64,000 bases of DNA from an uncultured Prevotellaceae bacterium (GCA_902771155.1 CACXVS010000021.1:62001-126000); one strand, 5' to 3'. Positions 46,987 to 56,065 are shown, counted from the stretch's first letter. Program-made: numbers and translations. The notes: generated from the letters alone by a model not told the origin.

Positions 46987-47401
46987 ACTTAATCACGACC
47001 TTTTTACCATTCTTAATGTAGAGGCCCTTGCCTGGGTTGTCCACGCGTTGGCCCTGGAGGTTGTAATACACTTCTTCAAATTGAGAATTGAAAATTGAAG
47101 ATTGAACTTCGATGCCCGTTGTGCCGTCATCCTCACCATTCACGCCACCAAAGACGGGAATGGCGATGACATCGTCATTACTCTCGTCAGAGAGGATCAT
47201 ATTGCAGAAGGATGACTCTCCCTTACCACGGGCACCGGAGGCGGCATCACGCTTCGGAATGGGCAGGTAGCAACGGTTGGCGCCCATCTTCACTCCATCT
47301 GGGTTCGTCACCTTGTAGAAGCCCACACCGGCATCACCCTTCGACAGGTAATAGTTCACGTAGTCCACACCGCCGATCGTCTCGTTGGTATAGATGGTCT
47401 G
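46985..47401 (-). pseudogene. Out-of-frame 3' end (half module plus tail) of the C10/LRR gene starting at 52526
   Basis: Encodes YVNYYLSKGDAGVGFYKV, the KRDAASGARGKGESSF linker and the tail ending NGKKVVIK. An 83-bp deletion at 47401/47402 relative to sister genes exactly restores the reading frame of 47334-52526. Confidence 0.85.
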
Positions 47402-50400
47402 GCATCACCAGGATACCTGTCTGGGCTGGAACCTTCTTCACACGAGTCAGCCAGATGACGCCTGTATGGTAATTGTAACCAGTAGCCGTATAGGCCTTCA
47501 CACCCTGAGCATCGAGACTTGAGAAGTCGAGGTTCTTGCTGGTGTAGTAAGGCACCTGTTTGGCGGCTGTCACCTTGATCATCTCCACATCGCCCTCGCT
47601 GCCGTTGGCAGAGATATCCGTCAGGATAGGCAGATAGCAGCGGTTGGCACCTACCTTCACACCGTCTTCCTTCGTCACCTTGTAGAAGCCCACACCGGCA
47701 TCTCCCTTCGACAGGTAGTAGTTGGTATAGTCGCCATCGGTCGTGTAGAGGGTTGTGCCAGTCAGTGTGCCCTTGAACATATTCTTATAATAGCAGTCGC
47801 TGGCGCTCTCGGATACTGGCACCTCGTAGTCGCCTTCTTCGCCTGTCAGCAGGAAGCCCGTCTCGGCAGGAACCTGCTTCACGCGGGTGAGCCAGATGGT
47901 ACCCTTGGCCTTGTCGTAACCCGTTGCCACGTAAGCCTTCACCTCTGGCAGATTCGTGAAGTCGAGATTATAGGCACTGCAATAGGGCACTTGCTTGGCA
48001 GCACTGATCTTGATTATTTCTGACTCCACATCCTGCTGACCACTGCCCGACTCACTGTCCTTCTCGAACTTAAACTTGGCGGCATTGACAATCTTGTTAC
48101 CATCAGAGGTATCAATCAGCAGGGCTACCACACTCAGTTTGTTCTTTTTCTGGATACGGCTGTTATTAGAGATGTCGAAGGTGTAGGTATGCTCCATGGC
48201 CACATCCTTGGTAATGGCGGCAGGAAGACTACCCTCGATACCCTCAAACGGCTTGTTCACAGCCACAGGTACATTGTTGAAGACGGCGTTCTCAATCTTC
48301 GATGGCTGTTCGGTCAGACTACTCAGGTTCTCGTCTTTGACCGTACTGCCTGAATAGTAATTCGACTGATACCAATCAGCTCCAGTGCCTACGAGTTCAT
48401 CGGAAAGCAGCACATAACCGATACGGTATTTAGCGTCAGCCACATCCTCGACGAAAGTCGTCGTGGTCTGAACCTTGATAGCCTGTTGGCTCTCGTCAGT
48501 CCAGTCGGCCACCACCTCGATACCGGCAGGTACATAGCTACGCTGAACAGCCTCTATCTCGCGGCTGATACCAAAGACCTGATTACCAGTACCATAATAT
48601 GGATCCATCACCTCACCACGGTTGATCTGGCAACTGGGATAGCTTGACAGATTCAGCTGATAGTCGTCCAAGAGCATAGGATCGCCACTGTGAACGGCCA
48701 TCGTGATGACATCGTCGCGATAAATCTTATTCAACAAAGACAAAGCAGGAATACCACGTGCGCACCAACCGCACCAAGTACCGGTAGCTTCCTCCAAAAC
48801 GGGCACCACCTTGGGCTTCTTGGCTACGGTGACCAGTTTACCGGCAGCTTTCAGGTTACCTGTTGTAAACTCGTTTGCCACACCGTTTACCTTAGTCAGC
48901 GTAATCACCTTGTCTTGCTCACCGACTGAGGCATCGGCCGTCAATGGAACAAGAATCTCAGCACTCATCATAAAGGTTACTGGATCAGTGAGTTCCAGAT
49001 GATGCTCGGTAGTGGTGCTACCAGTAGTAACAGTATAGTCGATGCTTGAGATGGCCTTGAGACCTTCGCCCATCAGAGTGACGGGTACCGACACCTTTCC
49101 GTTCAGGGCAGCATAGCCCTTACCGAAGTCGGTGGTAACGACAGAGGCGGCATTGTCGGGGAATTCCCCTGCCGTGGGTTCCATCTCAATGATATATGGG
49201 AAACTGTCCCATCCTGGGGTGTTGGCATAAGCCTCTTTCGTGCCATAAGGCACATAGAGCTTGGCAAGCTTCATGTTGTCGCCACTGAACACCATCGACG
49301 ATACGGCAAACGGTTTCCTGATGTGGCTCACTACCTTTGTCATCTGATTACAATAGAGGAAGGCCTCGGGCTCAATCTTCTCCACGCTGGCAGGAATTTC
49401 TATCTCCGTCAGTGTCTGAAGGCTGCGGAAAGCTGCGGTAGCAATGGTCTTGACGCCCTCAGGAATCTTCGTTGTGGCAAAGCCCTGAATGAGTTTGTTA
49501 GTGGCCGTCTCGATGATGGCATTACAGTCATTGCGAGAGTCGTACTTCGTATTGTTCTTATCGATCACAAACGATGTGATGCGTTCACATCCGCCAAAGG
49601 GAGACTCACCGATATCAGTGACACTCTCAGACAGTATCACCTTGGAGAGTTCGATGTCGGCCCAGAAAGCAGCCCATCCGATAGAGGTCAGACCACTGGG
49701 CAACTTGACTTCCTTGAGTGAAGGAATACCGCTGAATGCCATTTGTCCAAGGGCTTTGATACCATTTGGAACCACCGTATTGGCACAACCGATACGCAGA
49801 GTGTTGGTAGCCGTTTCGATGATGGCGTTGCAGTTGTCACGAGAATCGAACACGGTGTTGCCTTCTTCTACGCTCAGAGCCTTCAGGTTACGGGCGTAAT
49901 AGAAGATGTCGCGACCAATCTCTGTGACGGTCTTAGGTACCACCAGTTCCTCAATACCACTATCCTGGAAGGCAAAATTGCCAATAGCTGTCAGATTCTT
50001 CGGCAACACGATATGTTGGAGTGCCATCGTCGTCTGGAAGGCTCCGTCAGGCAGTGCGTCGGCCATAGTGCCTTCTCCTTCAACAATCGTTGCATCGGAG
50101 AGATCGATACTCGTCAGCACACCAAACTGACCGCACATGCCCTTCAGGCACTGTAAATCCCTGGCATTGATGGGGCCTACCACCTTCAACTCTTCCACAA
50201 TATCCTTCTTCTCCTGGGTAAGTGTGGTTTCGAGCGTACCAGCTTCAGTCAGAGTGACGGTGTGCTGGCGGGCTGCCTCATACTCCGACTCCTCAATGAT
50301 CTTATAGGAGCCCATGCCAAACACCTTCCACCCCGTGGCTGCTGCATAGAGCGCCTTAGTGCCATCGGGCACAATGAGACGGGCATTCTCTCTAATAAAG

Positions 50401-52526
50401 TTGGCTACCTGTCCGTTTTCGATGATATTGAAGGCATCCTCAGGAATCTCAATGGGCGTAGGATAGTGCACATGGAAGATGGTTATCTTGGATGATTCAA
50501 ATATGCTCCGTCCAAAGGTTTTCACACTCAGCGGAATGTCAATGCTCTTGATATCAAGACGGGCAAAAGCATCATCGGCAATGGCTGTCACCGAAGTTGG
50601 AATCTCAGTCGTAGCGTTTGAGGCCTGCAACAGCGTATTGGTGGCCGTCTCGATGATAGCATTGCTATTATCACGTGAATCATACACCTTATTACCTTCA
50701 TCAATGGTAATGGTCTGCAAATTACAGTCAAAGAACGGACGATATCCTATTTCCTCTACAGAAGCGGGAATGTAGAGGTCCTTGATATCCCTATTGTAAC
50801 AGAAGGCTTCATAGCCGATCTTTTTCACGCTCTTTGGCAGTATGATATTCTCCATACCAGCAAAAATAAAAGCGCCATTGCCAATCTCTGTCACACCTTC
50901 AGGAATACCCGATGCCCGACAACCTCTGACCAAGGCGTCTGTGGCTTTCTCATAAATAGTATTGTTCTGAGAATAAAAGACAGGGTTCCCCTCTTCAACC
51001 TGAATCGTATTGAGCGTCTCCAAACCAAAGGTTTGACCATTCAGTTTTGTCACAGATTTTGGTATGACAATCGAGGACAGACTCGTATGGTTGAAAACGC
51101 CATAGCCGATTTCCTTCAATGTTTTGGGCAATATGATGTTTGTCAACGTGATACAATTTGTAAAAGTCCAATCAATTAACACGTCGTCTATCATCTCACG
51201 AGCGTAACCATGGTCATCAAAACTCCCGCCACCGACGATACGAGCCTCCGACAGGTCAAGTTTCGACAAACGTCCCTGGTTATCGTTTCCATACTTGTTC
51301 TCCGACATATCTCGAATAACATCGATATCCTTACCACCTACCTCTCCAGTCACCTTCAGACGGCTGATGAGATAACGCTCACTCTCGGGAAGTAGTGAAG
51401 CCAATTGCCCCTGATGCTCAACATGTACCTCACGGAAGCCAATTTCCTGCTTCTCGTCGTAGTTGATATCGTTGTTCGAGGCCGGCTGTATGCCCACCAC
51501 TGCATTCTGTTTCTCAGGAAACTCCATATTGCCAGGTGTGAGGGCTGTCAGTGCGTAATAACCGTCCTGATCGCCTCCCCATCCCCAGTTGATGTAGAAC
51601 TTACCGTCCTTATAGCCATGAAGTATGAAGGTGTGACCTGTCTCGCCCTTGTAGCCGCTATAGATCACTGGTCGTCCCAGTTCAATCTCCTTATAGAGTG
51701 CCTGCTCCCACTCCTCGTCGGTAAACTCCTCACGGTTGACAATGTCAACACCCTTACTGAAGTTAAAGATAGAGATCAGTGCTCCCGGGATGCTTGTAGA
51801 ATAAGCCGACGACTCGTCGGTATTATAGTTCATCAGCACCGACTGGCCACAATAGCGCATCAGCCATGCCACGTCGTCGTCTTTCATGTCAAACCAATTG
51901 AACTTCCTGGCTGGCAGTGTTTCGAGTTCAATCTGCGGCTTCTGCTTATCGTTACTGTTAGACAGATAGCCCACCGTCTCACGTACACCATTCAAAGGCC
52001 ATTGGAAGAAGTTCACCACCTGAGCCATCGCCGTGGCAATACAACCCGTAAGCGTCTTATCGTCAGCCACCGCCGGACAATGCGCCTGATATATTCCTCC
52101 CTGATCCCATGTCGTATTCATCAGTGGAATAAGTTCCGGCAGATTGGCGTTACCCCTGGTTCTTGCACCACGGCTAGGGGCATTCTTCAGCGACTGGGCT
52201 ACTCTGGAGTAATAGTCCAAGAGCCATTTCACGTTGCTGTTCGCATGCTCAAGGTCGAGGTTACCGTGATCGGCATAAGCCAGCACCTCGGGCATGAGGT
52301 CATTAGAAGCTATGACCGCGAAACCGCTGTTAGCTTCAGCATTAAAAACATAATAATCGTTCTCTACCCTCGAGGTTGCACGGCTTCTGGCCGCCTGCGA
52401 TTTCTTCAGCACCTTGCCCTTCAAAAGCTGTTGAGCTTTCTGAAACGCCTGTTCCTCGGTAATCTCTCCTGCAAACACACACATGCTGCAGAAGAAAGCC
52501 ATCAATAGGAAATAAAACTTTTTCAT
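47334..52526 (-). CDS. C10-family cysteine peptidase fused to BspA-type LRRs and Omp28-like domain, C-terminus lost by frameshift
   Basis: 1730 residues as read. Signal peptide 1-19; Spi prodomain about 20-105; C10 catalytic domain about 130-345 with Cys162 (LTGCIATAMAQ), His298 (TGHTFILHGYKDG) and FYINWGWGG. About 385-1120 is filled with LRR_5/BspA repeats (LTNIILPKTLKEIGYGVFNH type), which do not occur in ordinary C10 enzymes and could bind a target or surface. An Omp28-like thioredoxin fold spans about 1235-1490 with an intact CGWC motif (EATGTWCGWCARG). Module A is complete; module B breaks at GILVM and ends with unrelated residues. The tail is encoded out of frame at 46985-47401. Promoter: TTTG (52600-52603), 20 nt, TATCTTTG (52572-52579). 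Confidence 0.88.
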   Translation of the reverse strand: MKKFYFLLMAFFCSMCVFAGEITEEQAFQKAQQLLKGKVLKKSQAARSRATSRVENDYYVFNAEANSGFAVIASNDLMPEVLAYADHGNLDLEHANSNVKWLLDYYSRVAQSLKNAPSRGARTRGNANLPELIPLMNTTWDQGGIYQAHCPAVADDKTLTGCIATAMAQVVNFFQWPLNGVRETVGYLSNSNDKQKPQIELETLPARKFNWFDMKDDDVAWLMRYCGQSVLMNYNTDESSAYSTSIPGALISIFNFSKGVDIVNREEFTDEEWEQALYKEIELGRPVIYSGYKGETGHTFILHGYKDGKFYINWGWGGDQDGYYALTALTPGNMEFPEKQNAVVGIQPASNNDINYDEKQEIGFREVHVEHQGQLASLLPESERYLISRLKVTGEVGGKDIDVIRDMSENKYGNDNQGRLSKLDLSEARIVGGGSFDDHGYAREMIDDVLIDWTFTNCITLTNIILPKTLKEIGYGVFNHTSLSSIVIPKSVTKLNGQTFGLETLNTIQVEEGNPVFYSQNNTIYEKATDALVRGCRASGIPEGVTEIGNGAFIFAGMENIILPKSVKKIGYEAFCYNRDIKDLYIPASVEEIGYRPFFDCNLQTITIDEGNKVYDSRDNSNAIIETATNTLLQASNATTEIPTSVTAIADDAFARLDIKSIDIPLSVKTFGRSIFESSKITIFHVHYPTPIEIPEDAFNIIENGQVANFIRENARLIVPDGTKALYAAATGWKVFGMGSYKIIEESEYEAARQHTVTLTEAGTLETTLTQEKKDIVEELKVVGPINARDLQCLKGMCGQFGVLTSIDLSDATIVEGEGTMADALPDGAFQTTMALQHIVLPKNLTAIGNFAFQDSGIEELVVPKTVTEIGRDIFYYARNLKALSVEEGNTVFDSRDNCNAIIETATNTLRIGCANTVVPNGIKALGQMAFSGIPSLKEVKLPSGLTSIGWAAFWADIELSKVILSESVTDIGESPFGGCERITSFVIDKNNTKYDSRNDCNAIIETATNKLIQGFATTKIPEGVKTIATAAFRSLQTLTEIEIPASVEKIEPEAFLYCNQMTKVVSHIRKPFAVSSMVFSGDNMKLAKLYVPYGTKEAYANTPGWDSFPYIIEMEPTAGEFPDNAASVVTTDFGKGYAALNGKVSVPVTLMGEGLKAISSIDYTVTTGSTTTEHHLELTDPVTFMMSAEILVPLTADASVGEQDKVITLTKVNGVANEFTTGNLKAAGKLVTVAKKPKVVPVLEEATGTWCGWCARGIPALSLLNKIYRDDVITMAVHSGDPMLLDDYQLNLSSYPSCQINRGEVMDPYYGTGNQVFGISREIEAVQRSYVPAGIEVVADWTDESQQAIKVQTTTTFVEDVADAKYRIGYVLLSDELVGTGADWYQSNYYSGSTVKDENLSSLTEQPSKIENAVFNNVPVAVNKPFEGIEGSLPAAITKDVAMEHTYTFDISNNSRIQKKNKLSVVALLIDTSDGNKIVNAAKFKFEKDSESGSGQQDVESEIIKISAAKQVPYCSAYNLDFTNLPEVKAYVATGYDKAKGTIWLTRVKQVPAETGFLLTGEEGDYEVPVSESASDCYYKNMFKGTLTGTTLYTTDGDYTNYYLSKGDAGVGFYKVTKEDGVKVGANRCYLPILTDISANGSEGDVEMIKVTAAKQVPYYTSKNLDFSSLDAQGVKAYTATGYNYHTGVIWLTRVKKVPAQTGILVMPDHLYQRDDRRCGLRELLPVEG
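47575..48015 (-). repeat. Array module A of the C10/LRR protein (module B broken)
   Basis: Complete A-type copy (SAAKQVPYCSAYNLDF onward); the following B-type copy is cut at 47401/47402. Confidence 0.85.
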
Positions 52527-52571
52527 ATATAATTAATTAATTTAATTTGTTCTTCGAACGAAACAATGGTA

Positions 52572-52603
52572 CAAAGATAGTGCAAATTGGACAAAATACC
52601 AAA
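52572..52603 (-). promoter_or_regulatory. Promoter of the C10/LRR gene
   Basis: TTTG (52600-52603), exactly 20 nt, TATCTTTG (52572-52579) on the minus strand. Here the terminator of the upstream gene lies about 60 bp further away and is not fused to the promoter. Confidence 0.85.
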
Positions 52604-52661
52604 TTAATTAGAAGTTTTTTTTTTGATACAGCCTATCCAAAAGCAAAGCTAAAAGGAATGA

Positions 52662-52697
52662 AAAAATCCCGAAACGACCAAACATTTCGGGATTTAC
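52662..52697 (-). terminator. Terminator of the BspA-like gene ending at 52796
   Basis: Arms TCCCGAAA (52667-52674) and TTTCGGGA (52685-52692), then TTTTTT on the minus strand. Same family as the other array terminators. Confidence 0.83.
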
Positions 52698-52741
52698 ATG
52701 ACTGCTTTATACTCTCATTAAACTCACTTAATCACGACCTT

Positions 52742-52797
52742 GAGCTTCGCTCGAGCTCGTTCACGTTCGGAAATGAGAACAAGCTCTCATTTCACTC
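52742..52797. repeat. 56-bp palindromic element, second copy
   Basis: Differs from the copy at 46931-46986 at only a few positions, which fall in matching parts of the stems. Flanked by the same 16-bp ACTTAATCACGACCTT on both sides (52726-52741 and after). Confidence 0.75.
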
Positions 52798-55234
52798 ACT
52801 TAATCACGACCTTTTTACCATTACGAATGTAGAGGCCCTTAGTAGGGTTGTCCACACGCTGGCCCTGGAGGTTGTAATACACTTCGTTTGATTGAAGATT
52901 GAAAATTGAAGATTGAGAATTTATGCCTGTTGTGCCATCTTCACCGTCTTCAAAGTCGAAACCGATGAAGCCACGCGTACCGCTCACCGTATTCTTCAGC
53001 AAGGGCAGATAAGCACGATTAGCCTTGATGGATTGCGTTCCGTTGACTTTGTAGAAGCCTACACCTTGAGCACCGTCGGAGAGGTAATAGTTCGTGTATT
53101 CGCCATCTGTCTCGTTGAGGATCATGGCCTCGAGTGTACCAACAAACAAATTGGCATAATAGGTGGTCGTGGATTTCCGGCTAACCTTATGGTCGCCACC
53201 CTCACCAATGAGCAGGATTCCTTCATGGGCAGGAACCTCATAGACACGTGTCAGCCAGATAGTACCCGTGGTTCTGTTATAGCCTGTAGCGGTATAAGCC
53301 TTGATGATTCCTTCAGCATCCGTAAAGTCGAGATCGTACTCGCTGCAATAGGTGGTCTGTCCTACTCCCGCGATTGTGACAATCTCCTTAGACGGGTCAT
53401 CGGAAAGCTCGAATGTTCCTGTAATGGTGACATCTTTGCCTGGCATCGTCTCAGGAATGGTGCTCCAGCCAGAGAAATCATAGCCCTCTTTCGTAGGCGC
53501 AGCCTCTGGGATAATCAATTCACCTTCGAGCAACTGATAGGTCTTATACACCTCGCCGTCAACCATATATGTCAAGGTGTATTTGGTGACGGTCATCGTC
53601 TTAATCTCCTTAAACGTATTCCAAGGCTTCGCTGCTTGATAGGCATCCAGACTACCTGATGGCACATAGAGCGTTATGTATTCAGGATAAGAACCGCTGA
53701 AGGCATCCTCAATGGTATAGGGCACCTTCTCGGCGTATATATACACCTCATTAATATTCTCGCATGAACGGAAGGCCCACGAACTGATAGTTGAGATGTT
53801 CGAACCGATAGTTAATGTAACCAGTTTTGTACACTCCATAAACGCAGAGGAATTGATGGTCTTTACCGAGTGGGGAATCGAGACATCGGTAAGTTCTGGA
53901 CAGTTCTGGAACGCACTATTGCCTATTTCCACCAGCCCCTCTGAGAGAGTAAGGGAAGAAAGACTGGTACAGTCGCGGAAAGCTGAGCTGGCAATATGAG
54001 TGACATTGCCTGGAACGACGACAGAGGTCAGGCTGCTGCAGCCGTTAAAGGCGAAATTGTCGATCTTTGATAATCCTGTGCCTATCGTGAGTGTGGTCAG
54101 GCCACTACAATCCTTAAATGAATTGGTTCCGAGAACCTTCAAACTATTGGGAAGGGCGGCCGCTTTCAAACTGGCACAGCCGAGGAATGCCTCATTATCA
54201 ATCTTGGTGACAGTCTCTGGGAAATTGATTGTCGTCAGATTGGTACAGTACCTGAATGCCATTCCACCGATGGTTTGAACACCGTCTTCTATCTTGATGG
54301 TAGTCAATCCATTACACTCATTAAAAGCCACGCTTTCGATAGTAGTGACGGTTCCCGGGATGGTCATCGTCGTCAGACTTGTACAGTGATCAAAGGCCGA
54401 ACCCTCAATCACAGTCACACCCGACGGTATGGTGAAAGAAGTGAGTGCTGTACAACCCTTGAAAGCACTGTTCGGGATAGTGGTCCACGTATCGGGTAAC
54501 GTGACAGAAGTGAGATTCGTACAGTCATGGAAAATACCATTGCCTGCCGTCGTGACATTAGCCGGGATCGTGATTGATGTCAGACCAGCACACTCATAAA
54601 AGGCAGAATTACCGATCTCTGTGACATTCCCTGGTATCGTGAAGGCTGTCAGGGCCTTACAGCCACGAAAGGCAAACTCACCGATTCTGGTCACACCGTC
54701 AGGGATGGTAATGGCAGCAAGACTGCTACAGTTATGGAACAGATAGTCGTCGATAGTTTGCAGTGACTTAGGAAGAGTCACGGATTCCAAGCCGGAACAG
54801 CCGGTAAAGGCATATTCAGCCAGCGAGGTAACATTGTCAGGGATAACAATGGAAGTAAGACCGGTACACTCGAAGAACGCTCTCTTGGCTATATCCGTTA
54901 CCCCTGTGCCTATGGTCACTGAGGTCAGACCACTGCAACGAGAAAAAGCCTCTTCGCCAATAGAGGTTACATGGTCTCCGATCGTGACGGACGTAAGACC
55001 GGTGCAATTGGCAAAAGCAGCATTCTTAATGGATTGCACGGTGTAGGTGACTCCCTCTGACTCCACCGTCTCAGGAATCACAACAGCTCCTGTGTAAGGG
55101 TTTGAGCCGGCAACGACTTCAGCTACCTTTGCTTTACTAATAAGATTGTAGTAAATACCTCCAATCTCTACTTCAGCTGCCCCTGAAAACAAGGTTACAG
55201 ACAGCAAACACAATAATACGTAAATTTTCTTCAT
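52796..55234 (-). CDS. BspA-like LRR protein with Flg_new repeat, one module and sorting-like tail
   Basis: 812 residues from the ATG at 55234 (MKKIYVLLCLLSVTLFSGAA, a clean signal peptide); the in-frame TTG three codons up is unlikely. Residues about 55-545 are some twenty LRR_5/BspA repeats (LTSVTIGDHVTSIGEEAFSR pattern). About 545-610 is a Listeria-Bacteroides (Flg_new) repeat (YTLTYMVDGEVYKTYQL ... GYDFSGWSTIP). One array module (about 620-755; TTYCSEYDLDFTDAEG) and the tail (YYNLQGQRVDNPTKGLYIR) ending KKVVIK follow. Domain order and module subtype match the protein at 8096-9943. The stop is formed within the 56-bp element. Confidence 0.9.
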   Translation of the reverse strand: MKKIYVLLCLLSVTLFSGAAEVEIGGIYYNLISKAKVAEVVAGSNPYTGAVVIPETVESEGVTYTVQSIKNAAFANCTGLTSVTIGDHVTSIGEEAFSRCSGLTSVTIGTGVTDIAKRAFFECTGLTSIVIPDNVTSLAEYAFTGCSGLESVTLPKSLQTIDDYLFHNCSSLAAITIPDGVTRIGEFAFRGCKALTAFTIPGNVTEIGNSAFYECAGLTSITIPANVTTAGNGIFHDCTNLTSVTLPDTWTTIPNSAFKGCTALTSFTIPSGVTVIEGSAFDHCTSLTTMTIPGTVTTIESVAFNECNGLTTIKIEDGVQTIGGMAFRYCTNLTTINFPETVTKIDNEAFLGCASLKAAALPNSLKVLGTNSFKDCSGLTTLTIGTGLSKIDNFAFNGCSSLTSVVVPGNVTHIASSAFRDCTSLSSLTLSEGLVEIGNSAFQNCPELTDVSIPHSVKTINSSAFMECTKLVTLTIGSNISTISSWAFRSCENINEVYIYAEKVPYTIEDAFSGSYPEYITLYVPSGSLDAYQAAKPWNTFKEIKTMTVTKYTLTYMVDGEVYKTYQLLEGELIIPEAAPTKEGYDFSGWSTIPETMPGKDVTITGTFELSDDPSKEIVTIAGVGQTTYCSEYDLDFTDAEGIIKAYTATGYNRTTGTIWLTRVYEVPAHEGILLIGEGGDHKVSRKSTTTYYANLFVGTLEAMILNETDGEYTNYYLSDGAQGVGFYKVNGTQSIKANRAYLPLLKNTVSGTRGFIGFDFEDGEDGTTGINSQSSIFNLQSNEVYYNLQGQRVDNPTKGLYIRNGKKVVIK
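52965..53385 (-). repeat. Array module, single copy (LRR-type subfamily)
   Basis: From AGVGQTTYCSEYDLDF to ANRAYLPLL; pairs with the single copy at 8325-8722. Confidence 0.8.
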
Positions 55235-55368
55235 ATTGCACAATTATTAGTTATTAGTAATATTTGTGCGAAGATAAGAAAAAAAAATGAAACTACAAAA
55301 AAATAGACCTTATTTTTATGATTATTAAGGCTAAACGAATCAATTAATAGTGAAAAAACAAAAAAATA

Positions 55369-55392
55369 CGTGTTAATCCGTGTAATCCGTGC
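55369..55392. repeat. TAATCCGTG direct repeat
   Basis: TAATCCGTG occurs twice in a row with a 1-bp spacer just before the next gene's promoter region. Short repeats of this type are scattered in intergenic DNA of Bacteroidales. Confidence 0.5.
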
Positions 55393-55445
55393 AAAGAAAA
55401 GGAAAAATCTTTGTACTTTTGCCCGGAAATAACAAGAAAGTGGAT

Positions 55446-56063
55446 ATGAAAAAACTCTTAATAGCCCTGTTGGCACTACTGCCACTGGCAGCAATAGCCC
55501 AAGATAACACGTGGGAACGAATTGAGGTAGAACCTGTTGAGAAGGAGAACCCCGACGCCAAGTATCTGGTACCCAATGCCGTCCCCGAGATTGACGGAAA
55601 GGTATGCTGGGAACAGACTATCCAGGCTCCTGGCAAGTCGGCCAGGCAGATCTATGACATTCTGCTGAAGCAACTGACGAAGATGACCGAGGAGCCCAAC
55701 CAGATAGAAAACAGCGTGGTGGCTTTGAAGGACTCTGTCAATTACGAGTTAGGAGCAGTGTTCCACGAGTGGCTGGTCTTTAAGAATGCAGCCCTATCGC
55801 TCGACCGCACCCAGTTCAACTACCAGGTTCTGGTGGAGTGCAAGGACGGAAAGGCTGATGTAAGACTGACCCGCATCACATACGATTACGACCTTGAGCG
55901 CAAGCCTATCCACTATCAGGCAGAGAAATGGATTACAGACAAATACTGCGTCAACAAGAAACATACGAAGTTGTATCCTATCTCGGGTAAGTTCCGTAGG
56001 AAGACCATTGACCGCAAAGACTACATCTTCAACAAGTTCGACGCCCTGCTTAACGAGAAATAG
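55446..56063 (+). CDS. DUF4468 (TBP-like fold) exported protein
   Basis: 205 residues from the ATG at 55446, chosen because it starts a signal peptide (MKKLLIALLALLPLAAIAQ); the frame extends upstream into the promoter. The mature part (WEQTIQAPGKSARQIYDILL ... VECKDGKADVRLTRITYDY) fits the DUF4468 family of Bacteroidetes periplasmic or outer-membrane-associated proteins of unknown role. A TACTTTTG -7 box lies at 55414-55421; no clear -33 box. First of three closely spaced genes (gaps 2 and 5 nt) ending with an outer-membrane porin, so a part in envelope biogenesis is plausible. Confidence 0.75.
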   Translation: MKKLLIALLALLPLAAIAQDNTWERIEVEPVEKENPDAKYLVPNAVPEIDGKVCWEQTIQAPGKSARQIYDILLKQLTKMTEEPNQIENSVVALKDSVNYELGAVFHEWLVFKNAALSLDRTQFNYQVLVECKDGKADVRLTRITYDYDLERKPIHYQAEKWITDKYCVNKKHTKLYPISGKFRRKTIDRKDYIFNKFDALLNEK

Positions 56064-56065
56064 AC

